Assembly: GCF_002072955.1 (NCBI RefSeq)
Contig: NZ_LPUF01000001.1
Span: forward strand, 2,831,802 to 2,895,801
Source of the DNA: Methyloprofundus sedimenti
GTDB lineage: Bacteria; Pseudomonadota; Gammaproteobacteria; Methylococcales; Methylomonadaceae
Direction: 5' to 3'
DNA length: 64,000 nt
The notes below the pieces were generated by a model, which was not told where the DNA came from, ran no database searches, and saw only the letters and a program-made list of their open reading frames with translations. Position numbers and translations under genes: made by a program. Positions 63,359-64,000 of the stretch are shown in pieces. Numbering within the stretch: position 1 is the stretch's first letter; each line of letters opens with the position of its first letter.

Positions 63359-64000
63359 TTCACTTTTTTTTCTTTCTTTGCAATGGGCTTTCTTCAATCT
63401 CGCACAACCGATTCGTTCACTGTTTACGACGCGAATAGAGGGTTGTTCCTGTTAGGCTGATCTCAGTCCATCAGTTTATAATCAACGGCCATGGCCGCTT
63501 ACGTGTTCCGCCCTTCACCTCCAACGTCCTGTTGCTGATTTGATGTTTTACCCTCCTTCATGTCACCATGAATTCATCGGCACCAAACTTTACGATTACT
63601 ATGGCTTCATCTGAAAAACCCTCGGTTCATAACGTCTACATTACTGTAGCGCTTAGGGCTTAAGGAGTCGCAGTTACTCCGACCCAAAGCCGACGGCTCT
63701 TCACTGGGTAAGATAGTCAACTATCTCTCGATCTACCTACCTTCAATACAACAACACGTTACGGTGAGAATATTGGACTTCGGTGGTCGCGGGCCTTATC
63801 CCCTTGTTGCCGCCTTACGAAGGTTCACTTTCGTTTAGGTGATCGATTTGGCTAGAGCTTCCTTCAGATTCCGCATTGGCTCCCAATAACCGTGTTTCCC
63901 TGTTGGGTAGCTACCGGGAGTTTCTTTGGACACCCTTGCTTTCGCCTACTTTTTCCCTTCTCACAGGGCAAAGGCCGGATTTCCACCAGCTAGCTGACTA

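Larger units (their letters stand above)
61975..64000 (-). mobile_element. group II intron, running off the right edge
   Basis: Minus strand. Domain V is seen at 62012-62042 as gagccgtgtacgg-acccg-tacgcacggttct, followed by a domain VI-like hairpin (gggagctgcggctccc) and an intron-type end cccgat near 61975. The intron-encoded protein gene lies immediately upstream of domain V. The 3' part of the sequence is complete, while the 5' end lies beyond 64000. Domains I-IV fill 63360-64000, whose edge matches a solitary fragment at 12981-13042. Confidence 0.8.

Overview
The window looks like a chromosomal stretch of a gammaproteobacterial methanotroph or close relative (Methylococcales-like). This is inferred from gene content only: an N-type ATPase operon, a six-gene Hyf/Ehr-type membrane complex next to a SulP transporter, NifA/sigma-54-regulated nitrogen-fixation accessory genes, a bacteriohemerythrin, mddA, glgC and NsrR with a truncated haemoglobin. 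No rRNA, tRNA or taxonomic marker was seen.

Layout. 1-3.8 kb: end of an Lrp/AsnC regulator, an IS110-family element with a long non-coding left end, and an ISL3-family element with a perfect 8-bp target duplication inserted in a dispersed repeat. 3.8-8.3 kb: mddA, an AhpD-like protein divergent from an HxlR regulator with two tandem operators, then GNAT, GST and two GFA-family genes. 8.4-13.2 kb: gene debris with REP-transposase (RAYT) fragments, a toxin-antitoxin pair whose toxin is frameshifted, an IS3 remnant interrupted by an IS30 element, a methyltransferase gene lying like an integron cassette beside an attC-like site, a group II intron fragment, and two more repeat copies. 13.8-20.4 kb: N-ATPase operon preceded by an internally duplicated small membrane protein. 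20.4-22.4 kb: small genes (RRM protein, ribbon-helix-helix protein, DUF167). 22.5-31.6 kb: Ehr-type complex (all four nickel-ligand cysteines absent) and a SulP anion transporter. 32-35.4 kb: outer-membrane barrel, lipoprotein, HD-GYP protein. 35.7-40.1 kb: nif-associated operon (two unknowns, rhodanese, ankyrin, NafY/NifX-like, ClpP, GNAT, Rieske) behind a sigma-54 promoter and a NifA site. 40.4-46.6 kb: hemerythrin gene split by a palindromic mini-element, AlkB homologue, and a sugar ABC transporter with a decayed GH32 glycosidase. 47.1-51.4 kb: a complete type II CBASS anti-phage operon (CD-NTase, Cap2, Cap3, two-TM SAVED effector). 51.4-56.4 kb: debris, a HepT/MntA pair, three RAYT genes (two apparently chimeric) with REP elements, and an IS630 remnant. 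56.6-61.9 kb: glgC, two cupins, rubredoxin, a UDG-family protein, DUF488, truncated haemoglobin and divergent NsrR. 62-64 kb: a group II intron on the minus strand running off the right edge, with a frameshifted reverse transcriptase.

How parts work together. The N-ATPase and the Ehr-like complex are ion-translocating machines; the SulP transporter beside the latter may share its ion gradient. The sigma-54/NifA signals tie the 36-40 kb operon to nitrogen fixation, although the structural nif genes are elsewhere. NsrR and truncated haemoglobin form a nitric-oxide response pair. CBASS plus two toxin-antitoxin loci, RAYTs, insertion sequences and introns give the accessory regions the look of defence and mobile-element islands.
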